DNA of 64,000 nt, taken from NCBI RefSeq assembly GCF_019635935.1, contig NZ_JAHBYN010000001.1, positions 1,054,001 to 1,118,000 on the forward strand. The letters are read 5' to 3'. The stretch comes from Parvibaculum sp. (lineage in GTDB: Bacteria > Pseudomonadota > Alphaproteobacteria > Parvibaculales > Parvibaculaceae). The notes beneath the pieces were generated by a model. The model was not told where the DNA came from and did not search any database. It was given only the letters and a program-made list of their open reading frames with translations. Both the position numbers and the translations under genes were made by a program. Below are positions 43,107 through 51,700 of the stretch, one piece after another (the stretch's first letter is position 1; the number at the start of each line of letters is the position of its first letter).

Positions 43107-45329
43107 CTACCGCTGCAAGCCCGCCGCGGGATTGAGGCCGTAGCGGCGTTCGAGCGCATCGCCGGTTTGCGATCTTTGCTGCGCGATGCCGTCGGCGAGA
43201 TAGCCGTCGATCTGCCGCAGCATCACCTCGACATCCATGCCGCCGGACGCATTGCGGCGCTCGCGCGTTTCGGCCTGCGTACCGGCCGGCGGCTCGACCT
43301 TGAGGTTGAAGACGACATCGCCGCCGCCGCGTCCGCCGGCACCGGCGAGCGACCGGAACAGCGCGTCGGCATTGTCGAGCTGGCGCGGCGTGAAGATCTT
43401 CTCGCCGGCCTGGGCGATGATCGGGTGCTCGCCGGGGGCGAGCCCGCCAATCGAACCGCCGCGATGCATCCGCGGCGCGCCGAAAAACACGCCCGGATCG
43501 ACATGCCGCCCCGGCCCCGCCGCGCCGACCTCGCCGCCCTGGTGAAAGACGCCGGAGAAGGTCGAGGACAGAAAGCCCGAAAACGCATCCTCCAGCGGCT
43601 TGAAGGCCAGCACTTCCAACATCTTGTTGAGCAGGCGCTGCAGCGCCTCGACGCCGACATCGCCCAGATTGGTGAAGGCGCGGCCGGTCGAGATCGCGTC
43701 GATCGACATCCGCGCCAGGCCCGCCGACAGCTCCTTGTTGGCGCGGGTGCTCTCGTCATATTGCTCGCGCGCCTGTCCCATGGCGCGGGCATATTCCTCG
43801 GCCGTGATCGCGTTGTGCGCCAGCTGCTCGCCGAGTTCCCGCTCGCGCTCGGTGAGCTTCTCGGCATCGGTCATCAGCGCCTTGCGCGTCGCCGCGCCAG
43901 CCTTTTCGATGGCATCGAGTTCGGCGCGGATTTTCGCGTTGACCTTTTCGGCCTCGTTGAGATCGTGGATCGTGCCGGCGAGCTGCTCGATCTCGGCCCG
44001 CAACTGCGGCGAAGCGTCCTTCGACAGGCGCGCCAGCGCGCCGTCGATCGCCTTGGCGCGGGCATCGCCAAAATTTTCGATCTCCATCCGGAGCCGCGCC
44101 AGCACCTGCGCGTCGCGCTCGGCATTGGCGATCTGCTGCGCCGACCGGGTGTCGCCGCCGGGATCGTCACCGCCGCCCGTGCCGGTGTCGCGCACGCGGC
44201 CGGCGCGGGTGTCGTCGATGCGCCGGAGTTCCGCCGAGACCTCGGCCATCCTCGCCTTGATATCGGCAGAACGGCCGCCAAAGCCCGGGTCGATACCCAG
44301 GCCTTCCAGCCGCTCGGCCTTGGCGAGCGCATCGACAAAGGCGAACATTTGCCGGTGAAGCCGCTGCTCGCGGGCGGCGAGTCCTGCCTCCGTCTTGTCC
44401 TCGATGTCGCGGATTCCGTCCGCGATCTGCGCAAGGCGCTCCGCGAAGTTCTTGATGAACTCCAGCGAGGCATTCAACCCGGCCGGAAAACTCGCAAAGG
44501 CCGATTTCAGATGCACACCGATCGCGGTGGTCAGGATCTCGGACTGGTCGCTGGCCTCGGCATAGCGGCGCACCAGCTCGGCGTCCATCACAAGGCCCGC
44601 TTCGCGCATTTCGCCGCGCATCCGCGCCAGACCCTCCGAGCCGTCCTGCAGCAGGTTGATGAAGCTGGCGCCGGCGCCGCGCCCGAACAGCTTGCCGGCG
44701 ACATCGGCGCGTTCCGCCTCCGAGCCGAGCGCCTGCATCTTGTCGGCAATCTCGGGCAGCAGATCGTCGACGCCTTTCAGCTCGCCCTTTGCGTTGCGGA
44801 TCTCGATGCCGAGACGGCGAAACAGGATGACGCCCTCGCCGGTGCCGCGATTGGCCTCGCCGACGCGCTCCAGCAGCACCTTGGCGCCACGATCGAAATC
44901 GGCATCGGCGTCGCCGAAGATCGTCAGCGCCGCGCGATATTCCTGCAGCGCCTCGGTGCCGATCTTCAGCCGCTTCGAGGCGGTGTCGAGTTCGTCGCCG
45001 AAGGCCATGCCTTCCCTGGCGATCGAGAAGGCCTTGCCGATGCCGAGCGCCATGGCGCCGAGCGCGGCGGCGACGCCGAGGCCGATCGGCCCGAGCGCGG
45101 TCAGCGACGCGCCCAGCACGCCGGCGCGCCCCGACAGGCCCTGCATGTTGCCCTGCAGCTGGCGCGAGGCGGCGTTGACCGCCAGCAGCCCGCGTGTCGG
45201 CGGCACCGAGGCGCGCTCGATCTGCCGCGCCATGCGCTCGCCTTCGCCGCCGACCGCGCGCAAGCTGGCGATCAGCTGCGCCTGGCCCTCGGCCGACAGG
45301 CGGATCGTGACATCCTGCCGCTTCGACAT
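43107..45329 (-). CDS. Phage tail tape measure protein
   Basis: A 740-residue, mostly helical protein with a hydrophobic patch near residues 75-100 (GPIGLGVAAALGAMALGIGKAF), as in tape measure proteins that set tail length and open the host membrane. Long Ala/Glu helices follow. The C-terminus is Gly-rich (HQGGEVGAAGPG...HRGGSIGGL). It lies just after the tail assembly chaperone genes, the usual place. Confidence 0.88.
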   Translation of the reverse strand: MSKRQDVTIRLSAEGQAQLIASLRAVGGEGERMARQIERASVPPTRGLLAVNAASRQLQGNMQGLSGRAGVLGASLTALGPIGLGVAAALGAMALGIGKAFSIAREGMAFGDELDTASKRLKIGTEALQEYRAALTIFGDADADFDRGAKVLLERVGEANRGTGEGVILFRRLGIEIRNAKGELKGVDDLLPEIADKMQALGSEAERADVAGKLFGRGAGASFINLLQDGSEGLARMRGEMREAGLVMDAELVRRYAEASDQSEILTTAIGVHLKSAFASFPAGLNASLEFIKNFAERLAQIADGIRDIEDKTEAGLAAREQRLHRQMFAFVDALAKAERLEGLGIDPGFGGRSADIKARMAEVSAELRRIDDTRAGRVRDTGTGGGDDPGGDTRSAQQIANAERDAQVLARLRMEIENFGDARAKAIDGALARLSKDASPQLRAEIEQLAGTIHDLNEAEKVNAKIRAELDAIEKAGAATRKALMTDAEKLTERERELGEQLAHNAITAEEYARAMGQAREQYDESTRANKELSAGLARMSIDAISTGRAFTNLGDVGVEALQRLLNKMLEVLAFKPLEDAFSGFLSSTFSGVFHQGGEVGAAGPGRHVDPGVFFGAPRMHRGGSIGGLAPGEHPIIAQAGEKIFTPRQLDNADALFRSLAGAGGRGGGDVVFNLKVEPPAGTQAETRERRNASGGMDVEVMLRQIDGYLADGIAQQRSQTGDALERRYGLNPAAGLQR

Positions 45330-45419
45330 GGCATTTAGCCTTTCGCTGGGCTCAAGGCGGTGGGCCTCGGTCGCGGACTTCGCTTTCGGCTTCGCTCGAC
45401 GACCTCAGCCTGCGCGAGC

Positions 45420-45554
45420 GGCGAGGCGCGGAGCGCAGTCCCGCGCCGAGCCGCCACTTCTTCAAAACCAGTCCCGACCTCGGCCTGCACAGCGGCGAGG
45501 TCAGGAGCGCAGCGGCCCACGGCCGCGCAGTCCCTGGCCGAGCCGCCACTACTT
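45420..45554. repeat. Stop-proximal hairpin elements 5a and 5b
   Basis: Two tandem copies. 5a: GGCGCGG (45425-45431) with CCGCGCC (45441-45447), perfect. 5b: GGTCAGG (near 45499) with CCTGGCC (near 45533), one G-U. 5b touches the stop codon of the frameshifted chaperone extension, which supports that this frame is really used. Confidence 0.8.
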
Positions 45555-46300
45555 ATCGAGGCTCTTCCGCCGCTCGGCGATCGCGGCGGCGACGCCGGCC
45601 TCGGCGGCCAGCAGCAGGCGGCGCACGGCGTGCGCCTCGACATCCTCCGGCATCCGCGCCAGACATTGTTCGAGGTCGAGCCCGGTCTCGACGCCCGACA
45701 TGCCGGCGCGGCGCCAGCAGGCCATGTTCATCAGCAGCGTCAGCGCGGCTTGCCCTTCCGCCGTGTGCGGCCCTTTGAGGGCGGCCGGGCAGTCGCGGCA
45801 TTGCCAGCCGGGGTCGTCTCGCTGTGTTCGGCATCCGTTGCAATAGTCGGCGCCGCCGCCCTGGAGCCAGCTGGCGGCGGCGCGGACCCGTTTCCCTCTT
45901 CGACCACGAGGCCATAGGGCCGGAAATATTCGGCGAGGAAGCGCGGACCGATCAGCGGCAGCCGCATCGCCGCCGCCACCGTCTCGTCATTGACCGGCGC
46001 GGCGGCAGCGCCCGCGAAAACACCGCTCCATTCGACGATGACCGCCTGGCCGATCAGCACGGCGGTGTACATTTCGCCGAGGCCGGCGCGGATCTCGTCG
46101 TCGCTGAGATCCTTCGCGTCGACGACGGCGGCCAGCTTCTCGGCTTCGGCCAGCGTCGTCATTTCGCGGGCGAGACGCGCGGCTTTCGCCTGCAGCGAGC
46201 CGATCGTGGCGGATGAAAGCGGCCGGCATTTCATCTCGATATTGTAGCCGAGCGCGATCCAGAACGGCTGCTGCGGCAGATCGATGCGGAGACCCTTCAT
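45549..46300 (-). CDS. Tail assembly chaperone GT fusion made by -1 frameshift
   Basis: The first 177 codons of the chaperone gene are read to the slippery heptamer AAAGGGC at 45770-45776, in the phase A-AAG-GGC. A one-base slip re-pairs with AAA-GGG and continues in an open frame for 73 residues (PHTAEGQAALTLLMNMACWRR...RRKSLDK) to TAG at 45549. The product has about 250 residues. This is the G/GT arrangement of lambda-like tails, placed just before the tape measure gene. The phase and lack of stops were checked by hand. Confidence 0.8.
45740..46300 (-). CDS. Tail assembly chaperone, unshifted G-like protein
   Basis: A 186-residue protein (MKGLRIDLPQQPFWIALG...) ending in a basic tail RTRRKGKPR. 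It sits between the tail tube and tape measure genes, where the chaperones that coat the tape measure are made. The ATG shares its A with the stop of the tube gene; a GTG one codon earlier is an alternative. The slippery site lies 11 codons before its stop. Confidence 0.8.
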   Translation of the reverse strand: MKGLRIDLPQQPFWIALGYNIEMKCRPLSSATIGSLQAKAARLAREMTTLAEAEKLAAVVDAKDLSDDEIRAGLGEMYTAVLIGQAVIVEWSGVFAGAAAAPVNDETVAAAMRLPLIGPRFLAEYFRPYGLVVEEGNGSAPPPAGSRAAAPTIATDAEHSETTPAGNAATARPPSKGRTRRKGKPR

Positions 46301-47295
46301 CACGCCAGCCCGTAGCTCGCGACGTGATTTTTCAGCGTCGCGACCAGGAAGGCGCCGTCCGTTTCGTCCGGATCGGGATCGCAGCGGAAGCGGAAGCTGC
46401 GCTCCTGCCCGTCCGGGCCGTTGACGGGGCTCGAGGAGGGCTCGAGCACGGCGCGGCCGGCGCGGAAGGTGAGGCTGCGATTGGCGGCCAGCGACCAGAC
46501 GAGCTCCAGCACGAAATGCGTGCCGGCATTGGCCAGGTCATACAGCGCATCGCCCGCCGCCGTGGTGCGCGCGGTCACCTCGCCGGTGAAGGCCGGGCGG
46601 CCCGGATCGTAGCCGCCCACCGTCTCCTGGTCGGGCACGTCGAAACCCGTCAGGTTGTTGACGAAGTTCCAGCTCGCCGCCGTCACCGAGGCCATGGCCG
46701 AGGCGTCCTTCCGGATCTGCCCCTTGAACCCCATGATCCGGTCGACGGTCAGCGCGCCCTGCACCGTGCCGGCGCCCGAGGCGGCGAGGATCGTTTCGTT
46801 CGACCCTTTCCAGTCGAGATTGAGCCGGCGATAGCCGCCCTCGCGCGCGACGGCGCCGGCGAGGCCGTTGAGCATCAGGCCGGTATGGCGGTCGAAGCGG
46901 TCGGCGCGGCGGCGAACGATCAGCGTGTGCGAGGGCAGCACCAACCCGCGCGACTTGAAGACATGGGTATAGTCGCCCGGCACCTCGCCTTCCGGTTCGA
47001 CATCCTCGGCCGTCACCGGCACGCCCATGGCGGCGCGCAGGTAGAGCCCAAGATTGCCGAGATCGAACGGCACCGACATCGGCCCGCCATGATCGGGCAG
47101 GCCCTCGACGCTTTCATGGGGGCGGCGGCCGAGATCCATGCCGAGCACCGGATCGTCCTCGCGCGCCTTGTTGCGCGACAGCCCATGCGTATAGAAGGGC
47201 ACGCGCCGGTAGCTATCCTCGGCCGCCGGCAGGCCGAAGGCGCTCTCAGGCCCGAGATAGGCCTCGAGATCCCAGCCGAATGTCTGTCCGCTCAT
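46300..47295 (-). CDS. Phage tail tube protein
   Basis: A 331-residue protein (MSGQTFGWDLEAYLGPESAFG...RRVPFYTHGLSR). The N-terminal pattern and size fit the tube protein family of siphophages with a duplicated beta-barrel. Its place before the G/GT chaperone matches lambda V. A hairpin repeat and the insertion element lie upstream. Confidence 0.8.
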   Translation of the reverse strand: MSGQTFGWDLEAYLGPESAFGLPAAEDSYRRVPFYTHGLSRNKAREDDPVLGMDLGRRPHESVEGLPDHGGPMSVPFDLGNLGLYLRAAMGVPVTAEDVEPEGEVPGDYTHVFKSRGLVLPSHTLIVRRRADRFDRHTGLMLNGLAGAVAREGGYRRLNLDWKGSNETILAASGAGTVQGALTVDRIMGFKGQIRKDASAMASVTAASWNFVNNLTGFDVPDQETVGGYDPGRPAFTGEVTARTTAAGDALYDLANAGTHFVLELVWSLAANRSLTFRAGRAVLEPSSSPVNGPDGQERSFRFRCDPDPDETDGAFLVATLKNHVASYGLA

Positions 47296-47313
47296 GTGTA
47301 GCTCCTTTGATGG

Positions 47314-47429
47314 GCCTCGGTCGCGGACGATGCTCGCGACCTCGGCCTTGTCTGTGTGCGGAGGAATGTTTCAGCGCGAAGTCGCGAGCGCAGCGCACAC
47401 CGTGCGCGAAGTCCGCGACCGAGCGCCAC
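47314..47429. repeat. Stop-proximal hairpin elements 6a and 6b
   Basis: 6a: GGTCGCG (47319-47325) pairs with CGCGACC (47335-47341). 6b: AGTCGCG (near 47380) faces CGCGACC (47414-47420) with an inner GCGCAC/GTGCGC hairpin. Before the insertion element arrived, 6b lay a few bases beyond the stop codon now at 49966. Confidence 0.75.
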
Positions 47430-48261
47430 CAAAAAAATCCAAATATATCCCCTTGAAACATGGGGCGGGAATTGCTATATTCAGGTCATAGGAGAGACGC
47501 CCATGACCAAGATGACCCTCAAGAAATTCAATTCCCGCTTCCCGGACGATGACGCCTGCCTAGATCACCTCATGGCAGTTCGCTATGGCCACAAGTTCCA
47601 TTGCGGCACCTGCGGCGCGGAAGCCAAGCATCACAGGGTCAAAGGACGCCGCTGCTATGAGTGCGAGTTCTGCGGCCATCAGGTCTATCCGACCGCCGGA
47701 ACGCCCTTTGAGCGCACCCGCACAAGCCTTCGGGACTGGTTTTTCGTCATGTATCTGTTCACGACGACGCGGAACGGCGTCAGCGCGAAGGAAATCCAGC
47801 GCCAGATCGGAACCACCTACAAGACGGCATGGCGCATGGGCCACGAAATCCGCAAGTACATGGGTTGGGTTGATGGTGACGATACGCTCGGCCACGATCA
47901 CATTGTTGAAATCGACAAGGCTTTCATCGGCGGTAAGGACAAGCAGGGGAAAGAGGACAAGATGGTTGTTCTCGGCATGATCGAACGCGGCGGAAACGTT
48001 CTGACCCGCGTTGTCGAGGATCGCCGTGGCCGCAGTGTCGTCCCCTCGATCTTGCAGCACGTCCGCCCCGGCGCATGGGTTGCGACCGATGAGGCCGGTG
48101 CCTTTGCTCGCTTGGAAGAGTATGGCTATGAGCACGAAACGGTGAACCACGCCCGCAAGGAATACGTGCGCGGTCCCATTCACACCAATTCAATCGAAAG
48201 CTTCTGGGCGACGATCAAGCGCGGGATTTACGGGACGCACGTTTGGGTTTCGAAGAAGCAT

Positions 48262-48652
48262 CCGTGCTTATCCGTTTATCACCCACAACTACTACCCCTT
48301 GTGTCTATCGCTGAGGACGGTGGTTATGGCCTCAAATCGCGCGGCGGGGATAAGGACGTAGCCGGGATGGTGTTTTTCGCTGGTCGTGTAATCGTCGGCG
48401 ATGCCGTCGCATGCAACGTATAAGGGCACGTTGAGCAAATATGCCTCGCTCATCGCGCCCGCCAGTTCGTTTCTCGTGACCAAGACCATGTCTGGATACT
48501 CGGCAGGGCTGGTCCGGTCATCCTTATCGAGCAGGCCCTGCCACTCGCTTTCAACCAGCGCAGTGAGTGGCGACACGACGGCCGCGTCGGACAATTCATT
48601 GATATCTGACATCAACATCTAGCTCCTGTGGGTGATAAACGGATAAGCACGG
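48262..48652. mobile_element. 391-bp single-ORF insertion cassette with 26-bp perfect inverted ends
   Basis: The first 26 bases (48262-48287, starting CCGTGCTTATCCG) and the last 26 (48627-48652) are perfect inverted copies. The 6-bp target duplication AAGCAT stands at 48256-48261 and 48653-48658. Between the ends is one minus-strand ORF that fills the cassette and no transposase. This is the layout of a MITE-like mobile insertion cassette that depends on a transposase elsewhere. Confidence 0.9.
48292..48618 (-). CDS. Cassette-borne protein of unknown function
   Basis: A 108-residue acidic protein (MLMSDINELSDAAVVSPLTA...). AGGAG lies just inside the right inverted repeat, four bases before the ATG, and the TAG stop lies four bases inside the left repeat, so gene and cassette fit tightly. 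It has no transposase motif. The C-terminal part (HHPGYVLIPAARFEAITTVL) is likely a folded domain. No family recognised. Confidence 0.65.
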   Translation of the reverse strand: MLMSDINELSDAAVVSPLTALVESEWQGLLDKDDRTSPAEYPDMVLVTRNELAGAMSEAYLLNVPLYVACDGIADDYTTSEKHHPGYVLIPAARFEAITTVLSDRHKG

Positions 48653-48786
48653 AAGCATCTGCCTTCTTACCTTGGCGAGTTCGAGTTCCGTCATAACCTG
48701 CGGAAGCGTCCCGAGTTGATGTTCGAGCGTCTGTTGCAGGCTTTTCCTCGCCCTTGAGCATCTTGGATAACAGAAGATCAAACCCC

Positions 48787-49800
48787 TTATGCGCTTGGCT
48801 CATCATTTCCTGACTCTACGGGCGGTGTAGGCAACAACGACTGCTGCCTCATTCTCGGGCTGGCGGGAAAAAATTTAATGACCTCAAGAACCCTGTAGTG
48901 AGGCTTAGTGCGATTTCCCTTCTCGTCCACCCCAACAGTGATTTCAAGCCTCACTTGATACGTGTCGTCTGTAAGCGCACCGCCGCGTTCCAGTGCATCG
49001 TGTGAAATTGATGTCTCGGAGATGTCGGCATAAATCACCTCAGTGCCGAGGCGGAAGCGCCAGTTCTCTGCTTTTTCATCGTAGACAGGGGAGTAAACAC
49101 TCAGCCAAGCGGTCGTTGTATCGACCTCTGGCTTTTTTTCTTTTGTTTCAGCTAGGGCTGTAGTGCAGGACGCGACGATATCTTCGACTTCGGAAGGTTC
49201 AATAGTGGCAACAACACTTTCGCCCTGTCTTACTTCCACCTTATCAAAGCCGTCCTGCCCAATCGGCAAGAATGCGTCGCGGGTTGCCTTCAAAGCATTG
49301 GCATTCTGAGATAAATTGTAAACGTTTTGATTTATCGTAACTGAATTTCCGTCACCCTCGACACTAACAACAACATTCCCAAGCTGACTCTTGTCAGTGA
49401 GCTGAACTACCTGTGTTGTTTTGCGCCCCTTTTTCCACCGCAGGTACCCAAGAAAAGATAAAGGGATCACCACCGGAGCGCTCAGAATCCCTATCCATTC
49501 CAATATTTCCTTAGCGTCTTTTATTTCTGTCGTTTGAACGAGGCTTTTGACTTGCTCGTAGAATCCGAGAGCTAGATCAAAATTGATGTTGAAACATTTA
49601 TGCTCGAAATCAGAGACGACATAGACGTTCGCCTTTGCTTTCGGCCCATTAAGTTCTGAATTGGCTTCGCGCAAGAGCTTGCCAAAGGCCAGCAACGCCG
49701 GGGCCAACGCCTCCACGCTGATTGAGTGATCCGCGCCGCGCTCATCTCCCGTGTAGGCAATTGAAAACTGGTGCCTACTCACTTCGACAACCTCTGGCAT
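48787..49800 (-). CDS. Transposon passenger protein with one membrane segment
   Basis: A 337-residue protein. N-terminal alpha/beta region (RHQFSIAYTGDERGADHSIS...), one probable membrane helix at about residues 104-124 (ILEWIGILSAPVVIPLSFLG), then basic RWKKGRK and a beta-rich region with GDGNSVTINQNVYN. It lies wholly inside the transposon, opposite to the transposase. Its base composition is much more AT-rich than the phage. Function unknown. ATG is preceded by GGGGGG; a TTG five codons upstream is an alternative. Confidence 0.75.
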   Translation of the reverse strand: MPEVVEVSRHQFSIAYTGDERGADHSISVEALAPALLAFGKLLREANSELNGPKAKANVYVVSDFEHKCFNINFDLALGFYEQVKSLVQTTEIKDAKEILEWIGILSAPVVIPLSFLGYLRWKKGRKTTQVVQLTDKSQLGNVVVSVEGDGNSVTINQNVYNLSQNANALKATRDAFLPIGQDGFDKVEVRQGESVVATIEPSEVEDIVASCTTALAETKEKKPEVDTTTAWLSVYSPVYDEKAENWRFRLGTEVIYADISETSISHDALERGGALTDDTYQVRLEITVGVDEKGNRTKPHYRVLEVIKFFPASPRMRQQSLLPTPPVESGNDEPSA

Positions 49801-49965
49801 TTCACGTCCCCCCAAGTATTTCGGAGAAACATGACAGCATTTACATGTGGTTTTGAACAGCCTGTTTGCGTCACAAGTAACAGGTTGGCGCTAGAGATCA
49901 TAGCCGACCCTCCCGATTCCGGGAGTCCGGCGGGTCCATGTTCGAAGGGGATATATTTGAAAAAA

Positions 49966-50460
49966 TCAACCCAGCCGCACCGGCGATGAATAGAAAAGCG
50001 TCAGGGGCAGGATCGCGGCCTTCCAGTCGATCTCGAAAGCCTCGTCGATCTCTTCGGTGTTGAGCCCGCCCAGCTCGGCATAGTCGACCGCGCCGCCGAT
50101 CGTCGGATCGCCCGCCGAATCGGCTTCCGCGTCGAACAGATGTGCGACCGCCAGCTGCACGCGGTCGAAAATCGCGTCGGCATCGGCGCGATGCTTCGCC
50201 ACCTGCAGCACGAGTTTCGCGACATGCTCGTAGTGATGCAGCACCGGCGACAATTCGCTTTCGACCGGTTCGCCGGTATCGCCGTCGCGCAGCACCAGAT
50301 GCGCCTCGGCGCCGCCCTCGCGGAAATCGAGCAGCGCTGTCGCGTTGCGCGCCACGGCGAGCGACCAGTCGTCGTCTTCGAACAGTGCCGGCAGCGTCTC
50401 CAGCGCCGCGAGCAGCGCCCGCAGCGCGGTTTCCTTTTTACTCAGCGCCGGGTCGGGCAT
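49966..50460 (-). CDS. Phage tail completion-like protein
   Basis: A 164-residue acidic protein (LRALLAALETLPALFEDDDWSL...). It sits between the connector genes and the tail tube, where lambda has U/Z-type tail completion proteins; assignment by place only. The transposon target copy overlaps its stop codon without changing the protein. Confidence 0.7.
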   Translation of the reverse strand: MPDPALSKKETALRALLAALETLPALFEDDDWSLAVARNATALLDFREGGAEAHLVLRDGDTGEPVESELSPVLHHYEHVAKLVLQVAKHRADADAIFDRVQLAVAHLFDAEADSAGDPTIGGAVDYAELGGLNTEEIDEAFEIDWKAAILPLTLFYSSPVRLG

Positions 50461-50479
50461 GGCGGGTTCCTTGACAGGC

Positions 50480-50565
50480 GCGAGGTCGCGAGCGCAGTCC
50501 GCGACCGAGCGCCCGCTTCTTCAAGAAGGCCGCGCAGTCCCTGACCAAGACGCCACTCCCCTAAA
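50480..50565. repeat. Stop-proximal hairpin elements 7a and 7b
   Basis: 7a: GGTCGCG (50484-50490) pairs with CGCGACC (50500-50506) and keeps the CGCTTCTTCA flank. 7b is a partial copy (CGCGCAGTCCCTGACC...CGCCACT) ending at the stop codon of the next gene upstream. Confidence 0.8.
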
Positions 50566-51286
50566 CAGCATCGCCAATCTTGGCGATGCGATGTCTCAAC
50601 ACACGCGGCAACCGCGCCGAGGCCTCATGCGCGACCCGCGCGACCGAAAGGCGCTTGTCGAGACGCACGCGCGGGACGAGCACGAACATCGGCACGGCGC
50701 CGGCCTCGAGCGCGCCCTTGATCCGGCGCCGCGAACGCCCGCCGACCTGCACCAGCCCGCCGGCATAGGCGAGATCGGAGACGCGCCCGGCCTTCGAGCG
50801 GCGCTGGGCGCGCGCAACCTTCAGAAACCAGATCAGGCCCGGCTTGCCATTGCCGCGCGGGCGGACGAAAGCGAGCCCCGAGGCGATCATTTCCTGCGGC
50901 GTGACGCGCACGCCGGCCCAGCCGCCTTGCCCGCGCTGGCCGCGCGACGCGCGACGCCCGCCTTGCCGGTTGAAGCCGGTCGGGATCGCGAGATAGCGCC
51001 CCATTTTCGGCACGATGGTGATGCCGGCGTCGAAAGCGGCAACGATTTCGGGCGCTTTCGACCAGATCATCGCCGCCGCGCCGAGCGAAGGCCGCGACGG
51101 ATAGCGCTTCTTGCGCCAGGTGCGGGACACCTTGCCGAGACCGGCGCTGTCGGTCTGCGCCTTCAGCTTTTGCCGCGCTTCCTCGGCCACTTCGTCGATG
51201 CTGTCGGTGACGGCGACGCGAAGCTTCTGCTTCCAGTCGTCCATGGTGGCGACCAGATCGCCGTCGACCGCGAGTTTCAGGCGCAT
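50561..51286 (-). CDS. DUF6441-like phage protein
   Basis: A 241-residue basic protein (MRLKLAVDGDLVATMDDWKQ...). It recalls the DUF6441/HK97 gp10-type minor structural proteins found in head-tail regions. It lies between connector and tail completion genes. Assignment is tentative. Confidence 0.7.
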   Translation of the reverse strand: MRLKLAVDGDLVATMDDWKQKLRVAVTDSIDEVAEEARQKLKAQTDSAGLGKVSRTWRKKRYPSRPSLGAAAMIWSKAPEIVAAFDAGITIVPKMGRYLAIPTGFNRQGGRRASRGQRGQGGWAGVRVTPQEMIASGLAFVRPRGNGKPGLIWFLKVARAQRRSKAGRVSDLAYAGGLVQVGGRSRRRIKGALEAGAVPMFVLVPRVRLDKRLSVARVAHEASARLPRVLRHRIAKIGDAV

Positions 51287-51298
51287 GACATCCTCCAG

Positions 51299-51375
51299 CG
51301 GCGAGGGCGCGAGCGCCAGTCCGCGACCGAGCCGCCACTTCTCAAAATGTCCCTGACCGAGACGCCACTTCTAGA
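51299..51375. repeat. Stop-proximal hairpin elements 8a and 8b
   Basis: GGGCGCGAGCG...CAGTCCGCGACCGAG then CCGCCACTTCTCA, followed by a partial CCCTGACCGAGACGCCACTTC that ends at the stop of the head-tail connector gene. The stem is imperfect in this copy. Confidence 0.7.
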
Positions 51376-51700
51376 CTCTCCGCAGCTCGGCTTTCCATTT
51401 CAGCCGCCGTCCATCGGCACGGATCGCGCCATGGATGCGCCAGTTGCGCGGGGCATCGCTTTCGGGCAGCGCGAAATTCAGAATGTCGCCGTCCTTCAGC
51501 TCCGGCACTTCCGCATAGCGCAGCTCGACGACAGGATTTTCGGCGACGGAAGGCGCACCCATCGGCGAATAGACCTGATCGGGCGACGTCACCCGCACAC
51601 GCACCGTCCGCGCCGCACCGCCGGCCGGCGTGTAGAGCGCATCGCGCCCGTGATGCCGGAAAGCGGCGTCGAGCGCGGCCTGGGTGCGGGCGTCGCTCAC
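51371..51700 (-). CDS. Head-tail connector-like protein
   Basis: A 109-residue protein (AALDAAFRHHGRDALYTPAGG...RRLKWKAELRRV). Size, beta-rich sequence and place just after the capsid genes fit small head-tail adaptors such as lambda FII. It overlaps the upstream gene by ATGA. Confidence 0.72.
   Translation of the reverse strand: MSDARTQAALDAAFRHHGRDALYTPAGGAARTVRVRVTSPDQVYSPMGAPSVAENPVVELRYAEVPELKDGDILNFALPESDAPRNWRIHGAIRADGRRLKWKAELRRV

Larger units (their letters stand above)
47503..48757 (+). pseudogene. ISXO2-like (IS1595) transposase split by a 391-bp cassette
   Basis: The first part (47503-48261) reads MTKMTLKKFNSRFPDDDACL, a zinc finger (CGTCG...CYECEFCG), and the DDE region (VEIDKAFIGGK, TDEAGAF, NSIESFWATIKRG). 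After VSKKH the frame enters the inserted cassette. Past the cassette the true end resumes at 48659 as LPSYLGEFEFRHNLRKRPEL... to TGA at 48755-48757. Removing the cassette and one 6-bp target copy restores one frame. GGAGAG precedes the start. The element probably cannot move by itself now. Confidence 0.9.
47440..49959. mobile_element. IS1595-family transposon with passenger gene, inserted in the tail operon
   Basis: The ends are inverted repeats: CAAATATATCCCCTT is identical at both ends and 22 of 24 bases match overall. The flanks are direct 8-bp copies AAAAAATC (47432-47439 and 49960-49967), the length and AT-richness expected for this family. It carries an ISXO2-like transposase (now interrupted) and an opposing passenger gene of 337 codons. 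It is AT-richer than the phage. It landed in the T run at the stop of a tail gene, so that gene keeps its stop codon. Confidence 0.92.

Noticed and set aside
45553..45915. Alternative 120-codon minus-strand frame beside the chaperone genes
   Set aside because: Arg-rich translation in the +1 phase; the -1 phase frame is the one reached from the slippery site and is bounded by a hairpin element.
48256..48757. Transposase with a naturally different C-terminus (reading through to 48423)
   Set aside because: The true family C-terminus is found after 48658, and removal of the cassette plus one target copy restores it exactly.
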